Positions 1 through 7,489 of a DNA stretch of 10,031 bases are shown here, piece by piece. The notes beneath the pieces were generated by a model, which saw nothing but the letters and a program-made list of their open reading frames with translations, made no database searches and had not been told where the DNA came from. The position numbers and the translations under genes are program-made. How positions within the stretch are numbered: position 1 is the first letter of the stretch; the number at the start of each line of letters is the position of its first letter. The stretch comes from Pseudomonadota bacterium (GTDB lineage Bacteria > Pseudomonadota > Gammaproteobacteria > Burkholderiales > Burkholderiaceae_C): contig JAEWBU010000118.1 in the NCBI GenBank assembly GCA_023390985.1, forward strand, positions 1 to 10,031, in the 5' to 3' direction.

Positions 1-1236
1 ACGCTGCGCCGCGCGCCGGAAGCGCTGTCGCCGCGCGCCATGCGACGGGCCCTGGCCGAACTGCAGGCGGTGGTCGATCCGCGGGTGAGCGAGGTCGAAG
101 GCGCGCGCCTGGCCCACGCCTTCATGCAGTGGTACCAGCAGGCCACGCCCGAGGAGCGCCACGACGTCTGGCTGCTGATGAGCGACCAGTTCGCGCCCGA
201 CGGCGACAAGGTCCGCGCCGCGCGCGACCACTACGAATCGTCGCTCGGCACGCCCGAGGAAGCCCACGCCGAGATCCGCCTGCGCCGCGCCTTCACTTCG
301 CCGCGCACCCGGCTGCTGCAGCGCTTCGCCGGCTCGCCGGACGGCATGCGTTTCCTGGTGGACCTCCGTGCCGACCTGCTGCCGCACCTGAAGTCCGACC
401 GCCGACTGCTGCCGCTGGACGCGGAGCTCGAAGGCCTGCTCTCGACCTGGTTCGACGTCGCGTTCCTGGAGCTGCGCCGCATCAGCTGGGACTCGCCGGC
501 CTCGCTGGTGGAAAAGCTGATCCAGTACGAGGCGGTGCACGACATCCGCAGCTGGGCCGACGTGAAGAACCGGCTGGACAGCGACCGCCGCTGCTACGGC
601 TTCTTCCATCCGCGCATGCCGGACGAGCCGCTGATCTTCGTGGAGGTGGCGCTGATGGACAGCATCGCCGACAGCATCACGCCGCTGCTGGACGAAGCCG
701 GCCCCGAGGCCGACCTGGCGCGCGCGACGACCGCGATCTTCTATTCGATCAGCAACACGCAGCAGGGCTTGAAGGGCGTGAGCTTCGGCGATTCGCTGAT
801 CAAGCACGTGGTGGAAACGCTCAAGGCCGAATTCCCGCGGCTGAAGACGTTCGTAACGCTGTCGCCGATCCCCGGCCTTCGCCAGTGGATGCAGAAGAAC
901 GCGCCGGCCGAACTGATGGCGCAGCTGGACGACCCGCTGGCGCTGCCGCCCAAGTCGGGCGCGCGCGCCCAGTTGCTCGCCCACGCCGCGCGCTACCTCG
1001 GGCGCGAAATGGACAAGGGCAAGCCCTGCGATCCGGTGGCGCGCTTCCACCTGGGCAACGGCGCGCGGGTGGAGCGGCTCAACTGGGCGGCCGATCCTTC
1101 GCCCAAGGGCGTGAAGCAGTCGTTCGGGCTGATGGTGAACTACCTCTACGACCTCAAGCGCCTCGACAAGCACCGGGCCATGCTCGCGCAGGGAAAAATC
1201 CCGATTTCAGGCGACATCGAAGACCTGTACGGTTGA
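1..1236 (+). CDS. matA: Malonyl-CoA decarboxylase, 5'-truncated by window edge
   Basis: Converts malonyl-CoA to acetyl-CoA and CO2 in the cytoplasm, the last step of malonate use. The frame is open from base 1; the first in-frame ATG is at 40 (398 aa from there). Family members are roughly 450-490 aa, so the true start is probably upstream of the window, and ATG 40 is only a fallback. Numbering from ATG 40, the C-terminal GNAT-like catalytic part is clear: FYSISNTQQGLKG (234-246), LSPIPG with Ser275, and FHLGNGA with His337. By comparison with the human enzyme as I remember it, these two match its catalytic Ser329 and His423. The end (LMVNYLYDL, then DIEDLYG) is typical of the family. A Bug receptor and a malonyl-CoA synthetase follow on the same strand, which supports a malonate operon. 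The call is confident; only the start is open. Confidence 0.93.
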   Translation, partial: TLRRAPEALSPRAMRRALAELQAVVDPRVSEVEGARLAHAFMQWYQQATPEERHDVWLLMSDQFAPDGDKVRAARDHYESSLGTPEEAHAEIRLRRAFTSPRTRLLQRFAGSPDGMRFLVDLRADLLPHLKSDRRLLPLDAELEGLLSTWFDVAFLELRRISWDSPASLVEKLIQYEAVHDIRSWADVKNRLDSDRRCYGFFHPRMPDEPLIFVEVALMDSIADSITPLLDEAGPEADLARATTAIFYSISNTQQGLKGVSFGDSLIKHVVETLKAEFPRLKTFVTLSPIPGLRQWMQKNAPAELMAQLDDPLALPPKSGARAQLLAHAARYLGREMDKGKPCDPVARFHLGNGARVERLNWAADPSPKGVKQSFGLMVNYLYDLKRLDKHRAMLAQGKIPISGDIEDLYG

Positions 1237-1262
1237 GGGTTCGTTTTTCTCGAACGACAAGC

Positions 1263-1269
1263 AAGGAGA
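1263..1269 (+). promoter_or_regulatory. Ribosome binding site of the Bug receptor gene
   Basis: AAGGAGA lies 7 nt before ATG 1277, a strong Shine-Dalgarno match at standard spacing. It is the clearest plus-strand RBS in the window and fixes the start of the receptor gene. This fits a periplasmic binding protein that is needed in large amounts relative to the enzymes of the operon. Confidence 0.8.
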
Positions 1270-1276
1270 CAAGCAA

Positions 1277-2263
1277 ATGAAGGCATTCGGATTACAACGC
1301 CGCGACGTCCTGCGCGCGGCCGCCGCGGCGGCGGTCTGCTCCCCGGTGTTCGCGCAGGGCAACGGCTGGCCCACCAAGCCGGTCACGGTGGTGGTGCCGT
1401 TCCCCGCCGGCGGCGGCACCGACGCTTTCGCGCGCCCGCTCGCCGCGCAGTTCGCCAAGCAGACCGGCAAGCAGCTGGTCATCGACAACAAGGGCGGCGC
1501 CGGCGGCACGCTCGGCGCCACCATCGCGTCCAAGCTCGCGCCGGACGGCTACAACCTGTTCATGGGGGCGGTGCACCACACCATCGCGCCTTCGATCTAT
1601 CCGCGGCTGGACTACGACCTGCAGAAGGACTTCGTCCCGATCTCGCTGCTCGCGCGCGTGCCGCAGGTGGTGGTGGTCAATCCCAAGCGCATCGACGCGC
1701 CGGATTTCAAGACCTTCCTGAACATGGTCAAGAGCAACCCGGGCCGCTACAACTACGCGTCGGCGGGCAACGGCACGTCGCACCACCTGGCGGGCGAGCT
1801 GTTCAAGATCCAGACCAGGACGTTCATCACGCACATCCCGTACCGTGGCGCCGGCCCCGCGCTGCAGGACCTGATCACCGGCAGCGCCGACCTGATGTTC
1901 GACGGCCTGGGTTCCTCGGCCGGCCACATCAAGGGCGGCCGCATCAAGGCGCTGATGGTGGCGGGCGGCAAGCGCAACCCCGCGCTGCCCGACGTGCCGT
2001 GCGCCGCCGAAGTCGGCCTGCCCGACTACAACGTCACGACCTGGTACGGGCTGTGGGCGCCCAAGGGCACGCCGGCCGACGTCACCACGCGCATCGCCGA
2101 GGAGGTCCGCAAGGCCATGCAGAGCGAGGAGCTCAAGGCCGTGTGGGCCAACCAGGGCGCCGAGTTCCCCAACCTGTCGTCGCAGCAGTTCGACGCCTTC
2201 ATTGGCGAGGAGATCAAGCGCTGGGCCCAGGTCGTCAAGACCGCCAACGTGAAGGCTGACTGA
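1277..2263 (+). CDS. Bug/TctC-family tripartite tricarboxylate transporter substrate-binding protein
   Basis: Periplasmic receptor of 328 aa, the usual size for the Bug family. The N-terminus has a twin-arginine-like motif (RRDVL, residues 8-12), an alanine-rich hydrophobic stretch and a likely signal peptidase site after VFA (residue 26), so Tat export is plausible. The mature protein shows family hallmarks: VVVPFPAGGGTD near 38-49 (ligand-binding loop), YASAGNGTSHHLAGELF near 160-176, IPYRGAGPALQDL near 186-198, and an ADLMFDGL segment. Bug proteins bind small carboxylates and amides, usually for a TctA/TctB permease. None is encoded here, so this is an orphan receptor, as is common in Burkholderiales. 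Its position between matA and matB suggests malonate as ligand; this is inferred from context only. The gene starts 40 nt after matA and ends 7 nt before matB. Confidence 0.93.
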   Translation: MKAFGLQRRDVLRAAAAAAVCSPVFAQGNGWPTKPVTVVVPFPAGGGTDAFARPLAAQFAKQTGKQLVIDNKGGAGGTLGATIASKLAPDGYNLFMGAVHHTIAPSIYPRLDYDLQKDFVPISLLARVPQVVVVNPKRIDAPDFKTFLNMVKSNPGRYNYASAGNGTSHHLAGELFKIQTRTFITHIPYRGAGPALQDLITGSADLMFDGLGSSAGHIKGGRIKALMVAGGKRNPALPDVPCAAEVGLPDYNVTTWYGLWAPKGTPADVTTRIAEEVRKAMQSEELKAVWANQGAEFPNLSSQQFDAFIGEEIKRWAQVVKTANVKAD

Positions 2264-2270
2264 ACCCCGG

Positions 2271-3797
2271 ATGAAGAACCAGAACCTGTTCGCCGCCCTC
2301 CGCGCGGCCTTTCCCGAGGACCTCGACCAGATCGCGGTGGAAACCGACGACGAGCTGGCCTACAGCTGGCGCGACCTGGACCGCGCCACGGCCATGATGG
2401 CCAACCTGCTGCGGTCGCTCGCGCTGCCCGAGGGGGCGCGCATCGCGGTGCAGGTCGAGAAATCGGTCGAGGCCATGATGCTGTACCTGGCCACGCTGCG
2501 CGCCGGCTATGTGTTCCTGCCGCTGAACACCGCCTACCAGAGCGCGGAGATCGAGTACTTCATCGGGAACGCCGAACCCGCCGTGGTGGTGTGCAGCCCG
2601 AAGAACTTCGGCTGGGTGAGCAGGATCGCCTTCCAGGCCGGCACGAAGAACGTGTTCACGCTGGGCGACGACCGCACCGGCTCGTTGCTCGATCGCGCCG
2701 CGCAGCACAGCGACCGGCACGAGATCGCGGTCAAGGGCGAGGACGACCTCGCGGCCATCCTCTACACCAGCGGAACCACCGGGCGCAGCAAGGGCGCGAT
2801 GCTCACGCACGGCAACCTGCTGTCGAACGCGCAGGTGCTGAAGAAGTACTGGGGCTGGGTGCCCGGCGACGTGCTGATCCACGCGCTGCCGATCTTCCAC
2901 GTGCACGGCCTGTTCGTCGCCATCCACGGCGCGCTGCTGAACGGCAGCAGGATGATCTGGCTGTCGAAGTTCGATCCCAGGAAGGTGATCGAGGCGATGC
3001 CGCGCGCCAGCGTCTTCATGGGCGTGCCCACGCTGTACGTGCGACTGCTGGCGGAGGCGGGCCTCACGCGCGAGGCGGTGCGCAACATGCGCCTCTTCAT
3101 CGCGGGCTCGGCGCCGCTGCTCATCGAAACCTTCAACGCCTGGCGCGAACGCACCGGCCACACCATCCTGGAGCGCTACGGCATGAGCGAGACCATCATG
3201 CTGACCTCCAACCCGTACGACGCGAAGGACGGCGAGCGCCGCGGCGGCACCGTGGGCTTCCCGCTGCCCGGCGTGGGCCTGCGCGTGGTCGGCGACGACG
3301 GCCGGCCGCTGCCCACCGGCGAGATCGGCGGCATCCAGGTCCAGGGCCCGAACGTGTTCAAGGGCTACTGGCGCATGCCCGAGAAGACCGCCGAGGAGTT
3401 CACCGCCGACGGCTGGTTCAAGACCGGCGACGTCGGCAAGGTGGACGAGCGCGGCTACGTCAGCATCGTGGGCCGCAGCAAGGACCTGATCATCAGCGGC
3501 GGCTACAACGTGTACCCGGCGGAGATCGAAGGCTTCATCAACGAGCTGCCCGGCGTCGCCGAGAGCGCGCTGGTCGGCGTGCCGCATCCGGACTTCGGCG
3601 AAGTGGGCGTCGCGGTGGTCATTCCGAAGGGCGGCAGCCAGCTCGAGCCCGATGCCATCGTCGCCACGCTGAAGTCGCAGCTGGCCAACTTCAAGATCCC
3701 CAAGCGCTGCTTCGTCGTGCAGGAGCTGCCGCGCAACACCATGGGCAAGGTGCAGAAGAACCTGCTGCGCGAGCAGTACAAGAGCCTGTTCCTGTAG
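2271..3797 (+). CDS. matB: Malonyl-CoA synthetase (malonate--CoA ligase)
   Basis: ATP-dependent, AMP-forming ligase (ANL superfamily, 508 aa) that joins malonate to CoA in the cytoplasm and feeds the decarboxylase upstream. Core motifs are intact: phosphate-binding loop YTSGTTGRSKG (165-175), ERYGMSET (301-308), TGD with Asp387 that contacts the ribose of AMP, hinge region GRSKDLIISGGYNVYP (401-416), and PRNTMGK with the adenylation lysine Lys493. Length and motif wording match MatB rather than acetyl-CoA or long-chain acyl-CoA synthetases, and the matA neighbour supports this. ATG 2271 follows the receptor stop by 7 nt and has no strong Shine-Dalgarno sequence, so translation may be coupled to the gene before it. 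A related dicarboxylate or methylmalonate ligase is the main alternative. Confidence 0.93.
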   Translation: MKNQNLFAALRAAFPEDLDQIAVETDDELAYSWRDLDRATAMMANLLRSLALPEGARIAVQVEKSVEAMMLYLATLRAGYVFLPLNTAYQSAEIEYFIGNAEPAVVVCSPKNFGWVSRIAFQAGTKNVFTLGDDRTGSLLDRAAQHSDRHEIAVKGEDDLAAILYTSGTTGRSKGAMLTHGNLLSNAQVLKKYWGWVPGDVLIHALPIFHVHGLFVAIHGALLNGSRMIWLSKFDPRKVIEAMPRASVFMGVPTLYVRLLAEAGLTREAVRNMRLFIAGSAPLLIETFNAWRERTGHTILERYGMSETIMLTSNPYDAKDGERRGGTVGFPLPGVGLRVVGDDGRPLPTGEIGGIQVQGPNVFKGYWRMPEKTAEEFTADGWFKTGDVGKVDERGYVSIVGRSKDLIISGGYNVYPAEIEGFINELPGVAESALVGVPHPDFGEVGVAVVIPKGGSQLEPDAIVATLKSQLANFKIPKRCFVVQELPRNTMGKVQKNLLREQYKSLFL

Positions 3798-3822
3798 AGC
3801 TCCGCGCCCGCGACGGCCGGGC

Positions 3823-3828
3823 TAGACT
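3823..3828 (+). promoter_or_regulatory. Putative -10 element, leaderless start of the histidine kinase gene
   Basis: TAGACT ends 6 nt before ATG 3835, so a transcript starting about 7 nt downstream would begin at or next to the start codon. No Shine-Dalgarno sequence precedes this ATG, and no recognisable -35 box lies 16-18 nt upstream. The same geometry occurs at two other starts in the window. This suggests that the kinase has its own promoter in the 37-bp gap after matB; it is an inference from pattern alone. Confidence 0.5.
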
Positions 3829-3834
3829 CCGTCG

Positions 3835-6051
3835 ATGTCAACGCTGCCATGGCCGAAGTCTCCCGCGAGCATCCGCACGCGGCTGGTCCTGCTGGTGCTG
3901 GCCGTCTGGGTGCCGGCCGCCATCGGCCTCGCGCTGCAGACGCGTGACGCGTACCGCAACCAGGAGCAGGCCGCGCGCGAGGCCCTGCGGCAGCTGGCCC
4001 TGGCGCTGAACTTCTCCGTGGAGTCCGAACTGGACCGCCGCCAGGTGCTGGCCCAGGCGCTCGCCTCGTCCCCCTTGCTGAAGGCCCGCGACATCGCCGG
4101 CTTCGACCGCCAGGCGCGGCTGGCGGTGCAGGGCACCGGCCTGCACGCCATGCTGGTGGACCGCACGCACCAGCACCTCTTCACGGGGCGGCCCGAGCGC
4201 CAGATGGCATCGCGCGCTCCGGATGCGTTCTTCGTCGAGTCGGGATCCGGCGTGGTCTTCGTGGAGCAGGGTCCGGTCACGCGGCGGCCCAGCATCGCCC
4301 TCTTCGTGCCCGAGGCGGGCACGACCTCGCCGCGCTACAACGTGGGCGTCACCTTCCCGCCGTCGGAACTGCAGGCGCTGCTGACGCGCCAGCGCTATCC
4401 CGAGGGCGGGGTGGCGTCCGTGATCGACGGCCGGCAGCGCGTGATGGCCCGCAGCCGCGACCCGGAGCGATGGATCGGCGTGCGCGCCAGCCATCTGCAG
4501 CTGTTCGAGATGGCCCACGCAGGCCGCAGCGGATTCATCAGCAGCTCCACGCTCGACGGCGTGTCCTCGCTCACCTTCCTGGCGCCGCCGAACCGGTACG
4601 GCTGGGCCGCGGTGATCGCCATGCCGCAGTCCACGCTGACGGGCGCGGCGGTGCGCCTGGCCGCGCAGGCGGTGGCGGTGTCGGCCGTGCTGCTGGCCAT
4701 CGGGCTCGTGGTCGCCCTGTGGGTCGCTCGCCGCATCAGCCGGCCGGTGCGCGAACTCGAGCGCGCCGGTGAAGCGTTGCTGGCCGGCCGCGTGCCGGAG
4801 CCGCTGCGCACGGGCCTGTCTGAGATCGACCGCGTGGGCGCGGTGCTGCACGACGCCGGCGTTCGATCGCGCGAGTCGGAGCGGCAGCTGGAGTCGCGCG
4901 TGCAGCAGGCCGTCACCGAGGCGCGCGAGGCCGAGGCCCGCCTGTTCGAGGCGCGCAAGCACGAGGCGATCGGACGCCTCACCGGCGGCGTGGCGCACGA
5001 TTTCAACAACCTCCTGCAGACCATGTCGATGGGGATGGAGGTGGTGCAACGGTCGGTGCCGGAGGGCCGCCACTCCAAGGCACTGCAGGCCGCGCTGGCC
5101 GCATGCGGCAAGGCCGCGGGCCTGGTGCGGCAGATGCTGGCCTTCGGCCGCGCGCAGCCGCTGCGGCCGCAGGCCGTGGACCTGGCCGACCTGCTGCTGC
5201 AAAGCCGCGAGCTCACCGGCAAGGCGCTGGGCGAGCGCATCCGGCTGGTCGCCGAGCTCGAGCCTTCGCTGCCGGCGGTGCAGGCCGATCCCACCCAGCT
5301 GGAACTGGCGCTGCTCAACCTGGTGTTCAACGCCCGCGACGCGATGCCGGGCGGCGGCACGGTCACCGTGAAGGCGCGGCCGGCGAACGGCCAGGAGGCC
5401 CGGCTCGAGGACGCGGCCTTCGTGCGCGTCGACGTGCAGGACGACGGCCAGGGCATGGACGCCGAGACGCTGGCGCGCGTGTTCGAGCCGTACTTCACCA
5501 CCAAGCCGGTGGGCAAGGGCACGGGACTGGGCCTGCCGCAGGTGCAGGCGTTCGCGCGCCAGTCGGGTGGAGAGGTGAGCATCGCCAGCACGCCCGGGCA
5601 GGGCACCTGCGTCACGCTGTTCCTGCCGGTGGCGCAAGGTCCGGCCGATGTGGCGCGCACCGCCGCCGCTTCGACGCGTCCGGTGAAGCGCAGCCTGCGC
5701 GTGCTGATGGTGGAGGACGACGTGCTGGTCGCCTCGGTCGTGCCCGCGGCGCTGGAGCAGGAGGGCCATCGCGTCACGCTGTGCCGCACGGCCGACGAGG
5801 CCCGCGCGCTGCTGGCGCAGGGGATCGAGGCCGACGTGCTGTTCACCGACGTGGTGATGCCCGGCTCGATGACGGGCCTGGAACTGGTGCAGTGGTGCGC
5901 GGAGAACCGCCCCGAGCTGCCGGCCCTCGTGGCCACGGGCTACTCGGCGCGCGCGCCGCAAGGCATCTGGAAGCTGCTGCGCAAGCCGTATTCGGTGGAA
6001 GACCTGCTCACGGCGCTGGATGTCGCCGCGGTGCAGGAGGAGCCGGTGTGA
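3835..6051 (+). CDS. Membrane-bound hybrid sensor histidine kinase with C-terminal receiver
   Basis: Sensor protein of 738 aa that phosphorylates itself and then an internal receiver. Order of parts: TM1 (about 17-34), periplasmic sensor region (about 35-270, dCache-like, with the late segment ASVIDGRQRVMARSRDPERW), TM2 (about 273-297), HAMP linker and coiled coil (about 298-375), HisKA with GGVAHDFNNLL (phospho-acceptor His388), and HATPase_c with N-box Asn499, DDGQGMD (536-542) and GKGTGLGLP (560-568). The receiver (about 620-735) has acidic residues Glu627-Asp629, phospho-acceptor Asp672, Thr701 and Lys717. All catalytic residues are present. The HDFNNLL type of H-box resembles CckA/NtrB-like kinases. 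No HPt domain, output domain or partner regulator is seen nearby, so target and signal are unknown. It follows matB on the same strand, but a malonate-sensing role is speculation. Confidence 0.92.
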   Translation: MSTLPWPKSPASIRTRLVLLVLAVWVPAAIGLALQTRDAYRNQEQAAREALRQLALALNFSVESELDRRQVLAQALASSPLLKARDIAGFDRQARLAVQGTGLHAMLVDRTHQHLFTGRPERQMASRAPDAFFVESGSGVVFVEQGPVTRRPSIALFVPEAGTTSPRYNVGVTFPPSELQALLTRQRYPEGGVASVIDGRQRVMARSRDPERWIGVRASHLQLFEMAHAGRSGFISSSTLDGVSSLTFLAPPNRYGWAAVIAMPQSTLTGAAVRLAAQAVAVSAVLLAIGLVVALWVARRISRPVRELERAGEALLAGRVPEPLRTGLSEIDRVGAVLHDAGVRSRESERQLESRVQQAVTEAREAEARLFEARKHEAIGRLTGGVAHDFNNLLQTMSMGMEVVQRSVPEGRHSKALQAALAACGKAAGLVRQMLAFGRAQPLRPQAVDLADLLLQSRELTGKALGERIRLVAELEPSLPAVQADPTQLELALLNLVFNARDAMPGGGTVTVKARPANGQEARLEDAAFVRVDVQDDGQGMDAETLARVFEPYFTTKPVGKGTGLGLPQVQAFARQSGGEVSIASTPGQGTCVTLFLPVAQGPADVARTAAASTRPVKRSLRVLMVEDDVLVASVVPAALEQEGHRVTLCRTADEARALLAQGIEADVLFTDVVMPGSMTGLELVQWCAENRPELPALVATGYSARAPQGIWKLLRKPYSVEDLLTALDVAAVQEEPV

Positions 6052-6273
6052 TCAGCTGGAGGCGGTCAGCGCGGCCCTGACCGGCGCGCTGGACGCCAGT
6101 TCGCGCAGCGCCCGCCAGGTCTCGGACGACACCAGCTGCTCGGTCTGTTCGACCGGATGCACCACCCGGCCTTCGTCGCGGGTCGCGTACCAGCCCGCCG
6201 CGAACAGCCCGCGGGCCTCGGAATTCAGGTGGTCCGGGCTCGTCGGGGATCCGGTGGGCCGAAGGGTGTCCAT
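6052..6273 (-). CDS. Small protein of unknown function (73 aa)
   Basis: A short minus-strand gene that I do not recognise. The protein is soluble-looking, with no membrane segment or signal peptide, and contains the central stretch ARGLFAAGWYATRDEGRVVH (residues 20-39) followed by a probable helix, SETWRALRELASSAPVRAAL. ATG 6273 is preceded, at exactly 6 nt, by TAAGTT, the same start geometry as the kinase and DsbA-like genes; this is the best support that it is real. Its stop TGA abuts the stop of the kinase gene in the palindrome TGATCA (6049-6054), which is also typical of compact true genes. A longer overlapping minus-strand frame (6008-6442) runs into the kinase and is less credible. The function is not guessed. 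Confidence 0.55.
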   Translation of the reverse strand: MDTLRPTGSPTSPDHLNSEARGLFAAGWYATRDEGRVVHPVEQTEQLVSSETWRALRELASSAPVRAALTASS

Positions 6274-6479
6274 GCGAGGAACTTAGCTTGCGCGTTGCGG
6301 CCCGATGCCAGTGGCCGTGCTGAGGCGGTGTCAGCGCAGTCCCACAAGGAGACCAGCCTGCGCCTACTTGCGCACGCCGGCTGGAAATGGGCAAATCTCC
6401 CAACTCATTTTCTGTTGAGCTGCACAATTTGCGCTTGCACACGCCTGCCCTCGAGCCCGTCCGCGATCATGGCGTGGAC
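6274..6479. other. Divergent intergenic region with lower GC patch
   Basis: The gap separates the 73-aa minus-strand gene from the plus-strand gene that probably starts at 6480. About 6385-6435 is clearly richer in A and T than its surroundings (for example a TCATTTTCTGTTGAG stretch), as expected for promoter DNA. I found no convincing -35/-10 pair for the plus-strand gene. An AAGGAGA at 6347-6353 looks like a Shine-Dalgarno sequence but is followed by no ATG or GTG at usable spacing. The part nearest 6274 holds the TAAGTT element described separately. Confidence 0.4.
6280..6285 (-). promoter_or_regulatory. Putative -10 element, leaderless start of the 73-aa gene
   Basis: On the minus strand TAAGTT is followed by six bases and then ATG 6273, so transcription would start at the initiation codon. 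No Shine-Dalgarno sequence precedes the ATG, and no -35 box stands out. The call rests on the repeat of the same spacing at 3835 and 7483. Confidence 0.45.
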
Positions 6480-6833
6480 ATGCCCATCCTGCTGCAAGCT
6501 CCCCGGACCGAACTGACGACGCGGCTCGACGCCTATGCGCGCGAGTTCGAGTGGTATGCCTTCTGCCTCATCTGCGGCCACCTGCCCGAGCGCGGCCAGG
6601 AATCGCTGCAGGAGCTCTACCAGGCGCAGGCCCGCTGGCGCGGCAGCCGCATGCAGGAGCTCTATCCGCTGGTGTGCGCGCACTGGGACGTGGTCCACCT
6701 CGCGCACCAGATGGCGGATGCCCGCAGCGAGCTGCAGCGCAAGCCGCTCGAGCTGATGCTGAGGAACGCCAAGGCGCGGCACCGCGCCGCGATGCGAGCC
6801 TTGCGCGAGACCTGGGGCGCGGTGCCGGCCTAG
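6480..6833 (+). CDS. Hypothetical helical protein with CxxC pair (117 aa)
   Basis: I do not recognise this protein. It is charged, without membrane segment or signal peptide, and looks mostly helical, with long stretches such as QESLQELYQAQARWRGSR and a final helix rich in Arg, Lys and Ala. A CLIC pair followed by GHLPERG sits near residues 30-40, so metal or disulfide binding is possible but unproven. The start is uncertain. An in-frame ATG at 6387 would give 148 aa, but codons from 6387 to 6479 have clearly more A/T in third positions than the rest, and the added N-terminus looks unlike the main body; I therefore prefer ATG 6480. No good Shine-Dalgarno sequence is seen for either. The stop TAG shares CTAG with the stop of the converging DsbA-like gene. 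Confidence 0.6.
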   Translation: MPILLQAPRTELTTRLDAYAREFEWYAFCLICGHLPERGQESLQELYQAQARWRGSRMQELYPLVCAHWDVVHLAHQMADARSELQRKPLELMLRNAKARHRAAMRALRETWGAVPA

Positions 6834-7483
6834 CCCGGCTGCGCGGCGATCTGCCGCAGCACCTGCTCGAACACTTCCGGCGGTTGCCCGCCCTGGACGA
6901 GGTGCCGGTCGTTGATGATCACGGACGGCACGGCGTGGATGCCGTGCTGCTGGTAGAAGCCTTCCTGCTCGCGCACCTCGTTCGCGAACCTGCCTGACGA
7001 CAGCACCTCCTGGGCCGCCGCGCGGTCCAGCCCCGCGGCTTCCACCGCGTCCAGCAGCACCTGGGCGTCGGAGACGTTGCGCGCGTCGGTGAAGTACGCG
7101 CCCAGCAGCGCCTTCTTGAGCGCCATCTGCGCCTGCGGCGACTGCCCGCCGGCCCAGTGCAGCAGCCGGTGCGCGTCGAAGGTGTTCCACACGCGACCGC
7201 GGCCGGCCTTGCGGAATTCGAAGCCGAGGGCTTCGCCGCGCTGGCGGATCGACTCCCAGTTGGCGGCCTGCTGCTCGGGGGTGGAGCCGTACTTCTGCGC
7301 CAGGTGTTCGCCGATGTCCTGCCCTTCGGGCCCCATCTGCGGATTGAGTTCGAAGGGCTGGAAGTGCACCTCGGTGGGCACCTCGTCGCCGAGCCGGCCG
7401 ATCGCCTGCTGCAGCGAGGCCAGGCCGACGGCGCACCAGGGGCAGGCCACGTCGGAGACGAAATCGATCTTGAGGGGAGTCAT
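6830..7483 (-). CDS. DsbA family oxidoreductase, FrnE-like
   Basis: Thioredoxin-fold protein of 217 aa, probably a cytoplasmic thiol-disulfide oxidoreductase or isomerase of the FrnE branch. It begins KIDFVSDVACPWC, with the redox pair Cys14-Pro-Trp-Cys17 at the end of the first strand. It continues with FQPFELNPQM (41-50), a helical insertion, and HAVPSVIIND with the cis-proline Pro186 before the last strands. There is no signal peptide, which fits FrnE-like proteins rather than periplasmic DsbA. A longer frame reaches 7525, but the extra 14 residues are not family-like and ATG 7483 lies 6 nt after a TACGAT element, so 7483 is chosen. The gene is separated from the upstream LysE-type gene by 65 nt. 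The substrate is unknown; 2-hydroxychromene-2-carboxylate isomerase-like members share this fold and are the main alternative. Confidence 0.92.
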   Translation of the reverse strand: MTPLKIDFVSDVACPWCAVGLASLQQAIGRLGDEVPTEVHFQPFELNPQMGPEGQDIGEHLAQKYGSTPEQQAANWESIRQRGEALGFEFRKAGRGRVWNTFDAHRLLHWAGGQSPQAQMALKKALLGAYFTDARNVSDAQVLLDAVEAAGLDRAAAQEVLSSGRFANEVREQEGFYQQHGIHAVPSVIINDRHLVQGGQPPEVFEQVLRQIAAQPG

Positions 7484-7489
7484 CCGCGG

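Noticed and set aside
1239..1255. Inverted repeat GTTCG-N7-CGAAC with a T run, after matA
   Set aside because: The stem is only 5 bp, the T run lies in the loop and not after the stem, and the next gene's RBS follows at once, so it is not a credible terminator.
2235..5961. Long open frames on the minus strand opposite matB and the histidine kinase (up to about 700 codons)
   Set aside because: They are mirror images of GC-rich coding genes: rich in Arg, Ala, His and Gln, with no domain motifs, while the plus-strand frames carry complete families.
6008..6442. 144-codon minus-strand frame overlapping the end of the kinase gene
   Set aside because: It overlaps the well-supported kinase end and covers the 73-aa gene in another frame; its sequence is Pro/Arg/Gly rich, with no motif and no start signal.
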